DNA from: Pelargonium nanum
Taxonomy: Eukaryota > Streptophyta > Magnoliopsida > Geraniales > Geraniaceae
NCBI GenBank assembly: GCA_036897485.1
Contig: JAYMTF010000850.1
Span: forward strand, 1 to 29,179
Direction: 5' to 3'
DNA: 29,179 bases
This document shows positions 1 to 11,300 of the stretch, piece by piece. Both the position numbers and the translations under genes were made by a program. The notes under the pieces are model-generated. The model ran no database searches, was not told the DNA's origin, and was given only the letters and a program-made list of their open reading frames with translations. Positions within the stretch are counted from its first letter, which is position 1. Every line of letters begins with the position of its first letter.

Positions 1-251
1 TAGTTATTTTATACTTGTATTACTATTATATTTTTAATTATTCTGTAACTGTTGAAAATTTAATTAAAGTCCAGATTCTGTCCATTTAGTACCCTTTTGG
101 ACAAGAAGTTGCAGAAACTCTTAACTATTTTACGAGAAACCCACTCGCCGAAGGACTCTCGTGAACTTTTCTTTGTGTATATATTAAAGGGGCTAAAAAG
201 AGGGACAGTAATCCGCAACTAATATATCAATATCATTAACCTTAGGATAAA

Positions 252-293
252 GAGGGACAGTAAAAGAGGGACTGTAAAAGAGGGACGGTAAAA
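252..293. repeat. 14-bp tandem repeat, three copies
   Basis: Three head-to-tail 14-bp units, each GAGGGAC-N-GTAAAA, differ only at one base (A, T, then G). A lone partial copy with the same first 11 bases sits at 200-210, 52 bp upstream. It lies inside an intron of POL2A. Confidence 0.9.
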
Positions 294-355
294 TAGAAAG
301 GTAAGCTCCAAAAGAGTGCAGGTTATGAGAAAGTGGGTATAGAATAGGTATTTTA

Positions 356-436
356 AAGATTATAGGTATAGCTACAAATTAATTATTATCTAATAGGTAA
401 ATGCGGTAATAAATAGATCGCTATACCTATAATCTT
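356..436. repeat. 17-bp perfect inverted repeat with 47-bp spacer
   Basis: The arm at 356-372 (AAGATTATAGGTATAGC) is the exact reverse complement of 420-436. The spacer is AT-rich. It sits directly beside the truncated TRIM element, on the side where that element should have its second LTR. It could be a small MITE end pair or a deletion/rearrangement scar; no function is implied. Confidence 0.8.
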
Positions 437-765
437 CAGAGACTTTTTAAATCGGCACTCCTCCTCATGAGTAGGTATTTTTCTTCCACATGTGAGCCGC
501 TGCAGGCATACCCATCTGCAAGCGGGCCGGAGACCATAGAAGGAGGCAACATAAACAGGCCACTTTTGGGCCAAGTCTAAATTAAAACCAGCTCTGATAC
601 CATATGTGAAATCAGAGAATATGTGTTGTATATTCACTAAGGGCAATGCCCAACTATATAGTACATAGGATAGAGTCCTAAACCTAGAAGTAAGAAGTTT
701 AAAATTTGAACTAAAACTATCTCCTAAGTTACATATCTATATGCTAAGATATAGAGATTTCAACA
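437..765 (-). mobile_element. Truncated TRIM-type LTR element (minus strand), one LTR only
   Basis: Read on the minus strand, an LTR-like block (605-765, 161 bp) starts TGTTGAAAT and ends TTTCACA. Two bases later comes TGGTATCAGAGC (complement of 591-602), the classic primer-binding site matching initiator methionine tRNA. The internal part resembles the internal part of the element at 6490-7002: both have GTTTATGTTGCCTCC, a GCCCGCTTG block and GTGGAAGAAAAATAC, then a purine-rich run. The second LTR is absent. The LTR sequence itself is not obviously like that of the 6490 element. No coding capacity. Confidence 0.75.
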
Positions 766-980
766 TTTTTTTTTGTGTTTCTCTAGTATAGATGGCTTGA
801 TTCAATCATATTGTGCCGTTTTATTAATTTTGTTCTATCAATGAAAGGTATGTGGTACTGATGATGGTGTGAAAAGAAATTGTTATTTGGTAAGGAACTC
901 ATCAAATTACAACATATACAAAGACCACAGAGATATCATAAACCTAAATGAGCAATACATAATCAGAAAAGAGTGCTGAC

Positions 981-2341
981 CTCAACTTCTGGATCTGCAA
1001 GGAGAGCTGCAAGTTTTTTACTTTCTGCCCTAAATTGATCTTCATCAATTATAACCTTTAGGTTTGATAAGAAAGACAGAAAATATGAACATTACAACCC
1101 CGGAACCTTTCATATGAAAAATATGATCAAGGATATTATCGATATAATTTTTAAAAAGTGTACCTCAATTAAGTTATAGCTACGCTTGCCGTGAGGAAGA
1201 GTCTTGTTCACACGCCGTCCAGGAAATTCCTCTGTTCTAGGTGCTTTAGTGTTGAGATAAAATACTCTTGGAACAGATATAGGGATCTTAAGCATGAGTC
1301 CATCAACAACAACCCAAGCAAAAAACTGACTGTTCTGTGGACTCGGAACTACTTGTATAATCTGATTTGTAGATGGAAAAAATTTAGCAGTCAGAAATCA
1401 TCAATCCAGCCACATATTTGAAATGGTTTCAAAGTTACATTACCTGCCAGTGGCAGCGTGTTATGGCAACTTCATGCCTCCTAAAGTAAGAACCAACACC
1501 AGTCCTTTTCTCACCCTCTTTGGAACTTATTGCACCACCCAGCACCTCAGAAATACCATTAGCACGGTTAGAAGGCCTCAAATTGCCCACCCTGTAAAAA
1601 ATAAAGTAATTTTGCATAAGTATATCAACAATGCCATTAACAATATTCTAAGCTCACCATACACATCTACAGACTCTAGTTCATCCATTTGGGGGTTTAT
1701 CGGTGCAAAAATATGCAAAACTGAACTTGTAGACAATTATAAGTAGACTTCCATACATTTATCAGTCCGAAACTAACATGCAACTAGACAATACTGAATT
1801 TACAGTCATTTATCGGTGAACTTGCATACATTTACTGGTGCAAAAAGATACATGTCACTTAAATGTACCAAATGCACATGAAAGACGTTTCCCGAAAAAA
1901 AAAGTACCTTTGCTTCTTCCTCCTCTCCAAATTATCCTTCCATTTCCTCTTCTTCACTGCAAGCCATCCTTGATAATCTACATTTCTATCAATACTTTCA
2001 GAAGAGGTAGCATTTTCGGGTGACAAAGATTGTTGATGCATAACACCACCACAATCGGTTTGTCGTTCCGGAGCTCCTTGCAGTTCATTGTTGACTTCAA
2101 AACAACGAACAATTGGTCTGGGTCCCTTTACAGAACTGCTTTTGTTCCGGAAGTCTTCCAAATCTTCCAAATCTTTAGCATGATTGGTGGCAACTTCATC
2201 AATATTATTCCTTGATAAATCATCTTTGCTCAATGAAGTGAACATATCAACTAATTTCCGTTGACGAAATTTGTCATCCTTCTCGCGAACCTTTTTATGC
2301 AGCCAATCAGGATGAACTACCCTAGGGACTGGATTTGCCAC
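981..2341 (-). other. POL2A: POL2A exons 29-32: linker between the two polymerase halves (residues about 1130-1414)
   Basis: Exons: 1908-2341, 1444-1591, 1164-1361, 981-1055. Exon 29 (434 nt) is the longest. It opens with [19 protein letters not shown], conserved from yeast to human. A poorly conserved acidic and serine-rich stretch follows, and then [15 protein letters not shown] with a basic RRKKQR end. Exons 30-32 begin the C-terminal half ([32 protein letters not shown]). Exon 32 ends with GAG at 981 followed by a GTCAGC donor. The next exon is outside the window. Confidence 0.92.
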
Positions 2342-5300
2342 CTAAAAAAATTCAAGTCATCACAGAAGGCAAATGAAGAGGACAGATTATGCCAACAGAA
2401 AACAGTGAACAAACAAAAACCTTCTGCATTGCAGCAGGAATGGTGATAATTTTCTGAATTGCTGAGCTAAGCCGTTGCTTGTAATAGGACCAGTCTATAA
2501 TGGAACGAATGCCAACATCTACAGAGATCTTGCACCATTTCCTCACATAATACTTGATTATTTCTGTAAATATGAAACATACATTAGCTCTTCAGGATTC
2601 AAGGGGATATGTAATGTAATTCACAAATCACAGAACTTTACCAGCATCAGTTTCAAATATTGCAACAGGAACAGCACGCTCACTTACTGGAGCTCCCTGC
2701 GTAGATTAACATTAAAATAATCTTTAGATTGCAATGTCCAAAAGAAACCAAGATAAAAACAATAAAACAAACATAAAAGTTCATACTGAGATGACACAAG
2801 TATGATAATGACAGGATCTTAGACACAAAGAAAGGTGATATTTGCACAACAGTACAATCTGTTTTACTAAGAAAGCCCTCAAGCATGCATGTAATAACAA
2901 GAATGTAGCAAGTGAATCACATTGAGTTTCAGGAAATGATGGAACATATATGCAATTGGATCAATTGGAAATAGTAACTAATGTGACAGTTACATCTTCT
3001 TTGCACCTAAATGAATGAACATAATTGATTTTTAATCATGACAGGCATGATTTGAAACAGAGACCTCACCTTTGGCTCACATGCAACTACATACTGGCAA
3101 CGCAATCCTTTATCTTTAACCATTGTATCACCAAGAAAATCAGCAAGACGTCTGGCAGTGGTCACTGCACATGATTTTTGTTCGCCGTAATCAGCCAATG
3201 ACTTGCTCATGGTGCTGGATTCTGAAATGTAATCCAGCAACTCACTATCTGCAATATCCTTTCCTTGATTCTGAGAAAAAAGAGAGGAGAAAAGGTGATT
3301 ATGAGCTATGCCTTTTCCATTTATCCCTGAATCTAGTATGCAACTATCAAACATCCTCAGTTAAGCTTAAAAAGGAAAGAGGGTGGAGAAAATGGAAATT
3401 ATTCAAGGAATCAAAGAACCTCATCAACAACAGAAAGAAAATGATGCTGACAATCTAATAGTTTACATACATCAAGAAGATCAAGCCAGCGGTTCGCAAC
3501 AGAAGCAACAACTGAATAACATTCTTCTAATGTTGACCCATGCAGGAATTTGTCAAAAAGCTCGGCCTGAAAAGAAGAGATGAATATTATGATTGAGAAA
3601 GAAACAATCTGAAGCATGGAACATAAACTAGCATGTTTGTCTGTGAAAACAGAGTGTCTATTCTTATCGGGCCAGTTTTTTGTAGAATAAGGCTGGCTTG
3701 TAAAATAGCGAACACTGCCCTTGGAGTGAGCTCAATCACACTAAAGCCATTCCATAAAGCAAGAGTAATAAATAACAGATCAGGTGTTGTTAGTTACATA
3801 TTGATGTACTAATGCACTGATTTCTAATAGCAAGCCAAAGAAGCTCTGAAGAAAAAATAATACCTGGAAAACTTTTATGAGCTTCAGCTCACCTCTACGC
3901 TTGATCTCAAAACCTTTAAGCTCTGCAAGGGTTCCATCATCATTAAAAACAGCATATCGCTTCTTAATTAGCCTTCCTTCTTCCTTTGAAGCAGGAATAA
4001 TCATTGCCTACATGTAAGAACAAAAAAACTATTAATATAATTACCATGAAAACAAAGCAAAACCCAAGCACCTTTACATCCCACATTACCTTGTAAGGTC
4101 CATCTACTTCAAATTCAATTGAGCATTCGCTGTGAGTTGCATATGTTTTATTGATTGGATCTGTGAGTGTCTGCCGAAAACAAGATGTTAGAATTTAGTT
4201 GTGATGCTTCAGCCATATAGACAACAAAATCTGTCCAAAATAAAATTATGCACTGTATGAACCTTTTAACCAATTATCACATGAAAGTAACCGATCCAGA
4301 ACTGCAGAAGTAGAAAAAGGATTAAAGCTGACCTGGTATTGATCATTAGTATTGTTCCTCGCTACGTCAGCATTAAGCATAACACATGGATATGAGATTG
4401 TCAACTTCTTCTTCATGTCTCTGAAATAAACATTTCAAATATGAGTCAGCATCTTCAGATATTTCCTTCATAGTTGCTGACAACTCAACCAAATTCTGCC
4501 AACTATAATGACGGAATCCATCAAATATAGGTTTTTATATGGTGAAAAATCAGAATGGAGAAAACATCTCAAGCAGGCGAAGGAAGATCGGATGTGGCAT
4601 CCAATCTAACTTCAGCGGCAGAGTCCCTTCGACTACAGAGAGCAGTGAGGATCAAGCCACTTCACTGCAGATCTCAGTTCAGCGTTTGAACAGGAGGAAT
4701 TACTTGGAGTAGGCACAATCTGTCAAGCTCCAATCAATGGTTGAGAAGCTCGGACAATTGATAGGAGAAGTAACAAATTCTGAAGAGACAGATCCATCTT
4801 TCCACGTAGGCCGTAGGGAGATCAGAAATTTCCTTGGTGGTTGGATAGCTACTCAATGTAATGGAACCAATGATTGCAAAACCTCATCCTTTTTTGCCAA
4901 CAGCAAAGGTGGTATGGGATTCAATCAGAGAGAGAAAATGAGATCTTGAGAACTCTTCTAAATTGGTTTAAGAGTTTTAAAACTAAAGTTGCTTCAAATA
5001 AAAAAAAGAGTTTTAAAACTAAACTTTGCTAAGCAAAGTAAGGTGACAGAGGGAGATCAAAGGAAACGAAAGAAACCTTGGTGTGATCATTGCAAAAAAT
5101 TATGGCATACTCGAGATACATATTGGAAGCTTCAGGGAAAACTAGCAGAACGGAAGAAGAAACCTGAGAAAGCTTTTCACACTATGGCCGAGGATTCCCA
5201 AGAAGCACAAACAATTCATGAACGTCTCCATTCACGAAGGAACTAATATTCAAATAAATAGGATATGCGGAGTTCAAAACACCTAGATTATATTGGATGT

Positions 5301-8300
5301 GTTAAACTTGAATCCAGCCCATAATCTTATGCTATTAGGAGGAAGGCCCAACTAGTTTATCAAGTGGTCTCAAACTTCACATTCTTTCAATGTGTGATGT
5401 ACTTTAACACTCCCCCTCATGTGCAAGCCAGACAACACAACAGGCCCTGCACATGGACCCAAGAAATAATAGGGAGGCAAAACAAACAGGTCACTAAGCT
5501 CATACCAAACCAGCTATGATACCAAGTTATACTTTAATCCAACCCAAAAGTTTAAGCTATTAGGTGGAAGGTCCAACTAGTATATCAAGTGGTCTCAAAC
5601 TTCACATTCTTTCAATGAGGGATACTTTAACATCAAGAATAAACTAAACGACCGAGCAATGATCCAGCGACACATTTATAGCATAAATCATGAAGAGCAA
5701 AACATACTTTGTTTTGAAAGTAAAGTTCTCCGGAAAAGATGCTGGTAGCACACACCATATACCATCTGTGTCTAATTCGAGTGGTTTTCCAATTTTTTCA
5801 ACCAACAGGCGAGCATTCTGAATGATCTTTGCACCAGTGTATGTAACTACTCCAGCCATTTCCATGGAATACCATCTTGCACCCCTGGAATTTAAACATG
5901 TTGAAGTGTCATAAAAAACAATGCAAACATAAAAATCCATGTAGCTTATAAAAAACTACTAAAGGTTATCTAGAACCAAATTGAAGTCACCAAACTCACT
6001 TGCGCATGACGTATCCATAGAATGAATTAAGAATACACTTGTGAGCAAGTTGTAAGGAGTCATAAAGCACTACCATGTCCTGCACACCTCATTAAGATAA
6101 GAAATCATATAACCAATTACTTCTTTCATAATAATAACAAACTGCCAATTACACAAAACAGTGGATAAACTAGTGAGCAACTTGTACCTGTGCTTCCTGG
6201 ATCTTGATAGAATTTCCACTAGCCTTAGCTTCTACCAATTTCCCCTTCCAAACCTTGTTCAGTCCCTTGTATTCATACCTTCTATCACGAAAGCTTGACA
6301 AGATCAAAAGAATATAATCAGTACAAAAAATTAGTCTGTAAGCAGAAAAAAAAGGAACCTCATATATGTTGAAAGCCATCCAGCCAACAACTTTCCATGG
6401 AATTAAGCAGTATATACTGACATACTTCCTAACAAGGAGGTAACTACTTACATGAAGAAATGATTGTTGACTTAAGCAAATAGGATACATGTTGAAGTGG
6501 GTGAAATGAGACCCACAATGGAAAAAATAGAGAGAAAAGAGCTACATATATTGGTGAAAGTCAAACTCTACTAACAAGGTTGGCCTCTTAGTAGTAGAAG
6601 CTCAAACCATTGTGTGTAACCCATTATCAAATTTAACATGGTATTAGAGTTGGTTTTGATGCAGGTCTGAGCCCGTTTATGTTGCCTCCCCCTGTGGTCT
6701 CCTGCCCGCTTGTAGATGGACATGCCTGCAGCAGCCCACGTGTGGAAGAAAAATACTTACACGTGAGGGGGACTGCCAATTTAAAAGGACCCCGATTGTG
6801 CACATGTCAAGTCCACCGGTAAAAGAGGAAATATGAGGCTAGTACGTGAGGGGAGTGTTGAAGTGGGTAAAATGATCCCATATTGAAAAAATATGAGAGA
6901 AAAGAGTTACATATAATGGTGAAAACTAAACCCAATTAACAAGGTTGACCTTTTAGAGTGAAAACTTAAAACATTGTGTGTAGCCCATTATCAAATTTAA
7001 CATTACAGAACCAAAGGTGTGATAAATTATAAACTGCCCACCTGCGAACAGTGTCAACATAGAATGGATTCTCCCGCATGCAGATCCCTGCTTCTCTAAG
7101 TTCAGTGACTGGTTTATCAAGTTGCCTTTTATATGCCTATGATAGACACCAAAAGTTAGTACATTGGTCATTACCTTAGCAAACATTTTCTTCAGAGAGA
7201 AAGATGAACAAACCTTCTGACAGTATTTTTTCAATCGCTCCTTTAGCTTTAATTGTTGATCCGCCTTAGGCAGGTCCAGAAAAGATTTTGACAGATGACC
7301 ATCAACTCCATCAACAAACTCAGATTCAATTTGCTTCTTCAAATGATAATAGTCACTGAACTCAACCAAAGTGACAGACATACAGTTAGAAATCACTCTT
7401 TCACTGATATACAAAACAAACTAGGAAAAAATAACCTTTTCTTTGCCATGAATATCTCCCCACGCCAAACCCATTCAAGCTTCCGAAGACAAGTTCTGCC
7501 AGGACGGTTGAAATCGCATGCAGTGCATATCTCATCTGTGACTATAGATGGTGGCTGGAATCAAACAAGAACAAGTGTCACTAATCACTACCTAGTAATT
7601 CCAAATATATTATTTAGAAAGCAGATATAACAAAAGGAATCCAAAGCTGCCAATAGCCAAAATAATTTAATCATTTTGAAGAAAATATCAAGTTCTAAAA
7701 CCTTGCACATGCCTAGCTTGAACTCTTTGCTTTTGAAAATAAGCCAAACAACCCTCGTAAACAAAATATTATACTCATTCAAATACTAGCCTAGCAAGTC
7801 GGATAATGAACTATTGCTTTGTTAGACACAAAGTTAAGGTTACATATTGACATTGAATTAAGGATAAAGTTATGCTGCACCGTTTGTAGCTTATATTTTG
7901 CTCGAAGCAAAACCCCTACTTCATATATTTGCTGCATAATTTATAAGCATACTGCAACGATACACCAAAGAAGTATATGACTAATCAGTAAGAACTTTAT
8001 CATCATACGTGATAAAGGGCTAGCTATTGATCAATTTACCTGAAGCCTGTTTGTCAGAATAATGTTTGGATACATTGCAGCCACATCAAGATGATAGATG
8101 AGGGGGCTTTCTTCACGCACAGGTTTGTCTCGTAAGATAAGAAGCTGAAGTAAATGGAATAAGAATAGTTAGAAGAATCCTTACTATTCTGTATGCTTAT
8201 TAGACTGTACATGTGACAATCTAACTGGAATTTTTTATAGTAAAAGAGTTATATAAACAAAATATTCCAAAGCATACAATTTTTTTATGCGTTTTGTTAA

Positions 8301-11300
8301 GTGTTATAACAAACAACCATTTTAGGGAGAAATCCATCATATATATAAAATTGTTTTATATACCACGACATGAGAAAAGGATCCAACTAAGTCTTACTTC
8401 ATCTTGTCATTCACATTACAAGCATGAACGGCATGTAAAACACATATGAAATAATAACATGAAGCAGTAAACAACTGGAAGATTCATTTGAGGGATTCAG
8501 GCATTAGTTAAAAAACAGAAATCTTAATGACAACAGAATATTCAGTCACCTTCTCCAAGATAGCATTCTTCACATCATCATAATTGGAGACAGATTCCAA
8601 ATCCATCTTACCCTCGACTCTTATGGCATATTGCAGATCTCGATCTAGATTGTTAATAAGTTGCTGCAATGAAGATTATCCAATGCCACTCAGTTCCAGT
8701 AATTAAAGCGGAGCATTAATGAACAATCTACAATTAAAGATCAATAAGACATGTAACAGAAAGCCAACTAATTAATATTCCTCCTTTTGAAGTAAAGAAA
8801 AGAGAATAGCTAAAGAGGTAACAGTTGAGGATATCATGGATATTATTGTAATTGATGATCCAAATCAATTACAATTCATTTTCAGAATTATTCTCTAATA
8901 CCTTCCATTATACGAAGCCAGATTAATTTGCCAGTACGTAAACATGGATATAATTTACTACACAGCTTAGATATAGAAATTATGCGCACACAGGTAGTAT
9001 GTGTCCCAAAGGGTAACAGATTGATCTTGCCATTCAGTCCAGGGGTGAATATTCTCATCTAGTCCGGCTAGATTCCAAGCTAGAAGTCATTTCTTGATAG
9101 ATCAAGTATTTGGCACTCTGATCAGTCGAACAACCCATATGTAACTATAAACAACATTAAAAAAGAAAATACTAAGTCTGCAGATGTTGACCTTCTAGTC
9201 TACAAACCACGGTATGTTAAGTATATCTGCTAAATATATCAGATTTTTAGAAAATAAAATGCAACTATGTATCGTCAATCTGTAGTTAGCATTGTTTACT
9301 ATGAATCATGAAATGATATGTGCAACAGTTGATCGATCCAGCTCTAAGTTGGATGGCTAAGGTCAGTAATAGAGAAATGTGTAACAGTAGAAAGGTTACC
9401 CTTAAATAACCATTTTCAGCATCTATGATGCACTAACTAAGAACCAAGTTATACTACACAGAATTAGTTTGCTAGATATCCAAGTGCCAAAATACTACTT
9501 AAAGAACAATTTTAGCCAAATTATAGTGCTTGACAATTTAGAAATATCAGTGGAACTGATTAATTCACAACCTAGATCACAGTAAAATGGTCATTTCACT
9601 AAAAATATTGAAACACGAAACAAATGAAACAACTTACATCGTAGGCAGATGGGTCAAGCTTAAAATTAGTAGGAAGATCAGATCTAAAAACACCACTTTC
9701 AAGACACTCCACATGGCCACCTATATATGTCTCACTTTCAAGAAGGTGACCCTTGTAGAACTTTTCTGGATCAGATTGGTGTTTGTTGGGGCAGATAACA
9801 TTTGCCTTGTATGCCTGTAACATATGCAAAGTCACAGGTAGCTTATATATGGTACAGAATCCAACACTGAGTCTAACATTATTGAGATAGGTGTGCAAAA
9901 AAGAAAAACCCACCTCAACCATAAGAAGCATTTCACAAAGGGTCCCACTACCTTTGCGCAAAACCTCATCTGGGGACATAGGAATAATTGTTGCAAGGGA
10001 GAATATGAAGGGATGAACATATGTCATATACAAGTAATAAGTTGAAACGGCATCAGAAACAGAATAGGAGGCCATCGTCTGTAATAAAACACCCCAAGGA
10101 AGAAGAAAAGAACAACACAAATATTAGACATGTTATGGTAACTTGCAAGTAAACAGCAGCCACGATAAGGATATTTACTAGAATAGAGTATATGATAGTG
10201 ACAAGGCATATTGAGGGGTGTAGAAGACCAACTGATCAACCCAACTAAAAGCTTAAGTTTATAGTTGAAGGCTCAATTAAATTTTATACTCTTAACACGC
10301 CTCCTCACATGCAAGCCCGTTATCGCTTTGCACGTGGTTCATGCACATGTCTTCTTCTTGTGCTGAAATTGTAACAGTTTTTTAACAATCAGGGTGACGT
10401 CAGGTCTCAAACTTGTGACCTTTAGGTCAACAAGGCTTTGATACTATGTAAATGACCAACTCAACTAAAAGTTCTAGTTGAAGGTCGATTATAATTTCAT
10501 ACTCTAACAAGGGGAAACCAAATCAACCATGATTTAGTGGAATCCCACCACCCATGTACAACAGTGGGGAACCTTTTTGATCCCAACCAAAAACGAACTG
10601 AGATAGAAGGCTAATTAACAGCAAATAGATTCCTAAAAGGCTCAAACTTCCACCAATAGAAATTGGCCTGATATGACTGCCATACAATAACCCTATAATT
10701 ATCACTTCTTTAGGGTATATAAACAAGGGTCCCAGTTATAAAAAATTTAGTCTGACATAGAGCTAGAGATAAAGAATCACTACTAGCATGAGCTCTAGCG
10801 CTCTATAATCTACTTTATGCAGTTATTTTGTGTACAATTCTATTTTTTCAACTTCTTTTTCCATATTCTAATGCACTATGTAAAAAATAAATCATATAGA
10901 CATTTGGTACACAGTGTCTGGTCACTCTTACCTGAGGCTTTTCCTTTGCAAAGCGAACCATATCCTCAGGATTCACCTCCAATGGATCATAACCTAACTT
11001 TGCCTTCGTAACTGCCTGACATATGATGAAGAAAAGGTAAATGCATCAGCTGTCACGTCCATGGATAGCTTGTGTAAGTAAATCAAAGACAATATTGTAG
11101 AGCAATTTTTAATTGAATGAATCAAAGCTTATATTTTTTGAAATACTTTTCTTCTGTACAAGTAAGAGTCCATTCAGCACCATTATCTATGTCATTTTCT
11201 TTAGAGAACAAATTTCCTTTGTTTCAACTTGGAACTTATGACTATCGATCATGAACTAATTGAAATGACAAATAAAAGTTGTTCCACACTTCATACTTCA

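Larger units (their letters stand above)
1..980. other. POL2A intron 32 (partial), repeat-filled
   Basis: No Pol2-like exon is visible here. From left to right it holds AT-rich sequence, 14-bp tandem repeats (200-293), a 17-bp perfect inverted repeat (356-436), and a truncated TRIM-type element (437-765). Plain intron sequence then runs to the exon 32 donor. Confidence 0.7.
2421..8663 (-). other. POL2A: POL2A exons 14-28: polymerase palm/fingers/thumb and Fe-S cysteines (residues about 548-1129)
   Basis: Exons: 8550-8663, 8040-8144, 7436-7554, 7214-7355, 7042-7136, 6188-6293, 6000-6079, 5708-5884, 4333-4420, 4090-4170, 3864-4007, 3471-3566, 3070-3270, 2642-2696, 2421-2563. Motif A is DVAAMYPNI (Asp605) in exon 15. 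Motif B is [10 protein letters not shown] (from Lys788) in exon 20, and motif C is LDTDG (Asp839, Asp841) in exon 21. Exon 16 has CTAC and a third Cys after RPGRT (Cys630, 633, 642). Cys726 in exon 18 is the probable fourth ligand of the Fe-S cluster known in the Pol2 catalytic domain. Thumb blocks such as [19 protein letters not shown] follow. Intron 18 holds a complete TRIM element; intron 21 (4421-5707) holds a TRIM pair and a gag remnant. Confidence 0.95.

Noticed and set aside
1435..1746. Plus-strand frame of about 107 codons
   Set aside because: Antisense to POL2A exon 30 and intron sequence, with no recognisable motif.
6490..7002. Cassandra-type TRIM carrying a 5S rRNA-like LTR
   Set aside because: The LTR begins TG and has a Met-tRNA primer site, but no 5S-like internal promoter block is visible.
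6953..7414. Minus-strand open frame of 153 codons
   Set aside because: It reads through POL2A exon 17 and into flanking introns and the TRIM LTR; only the exon portion is real coding.
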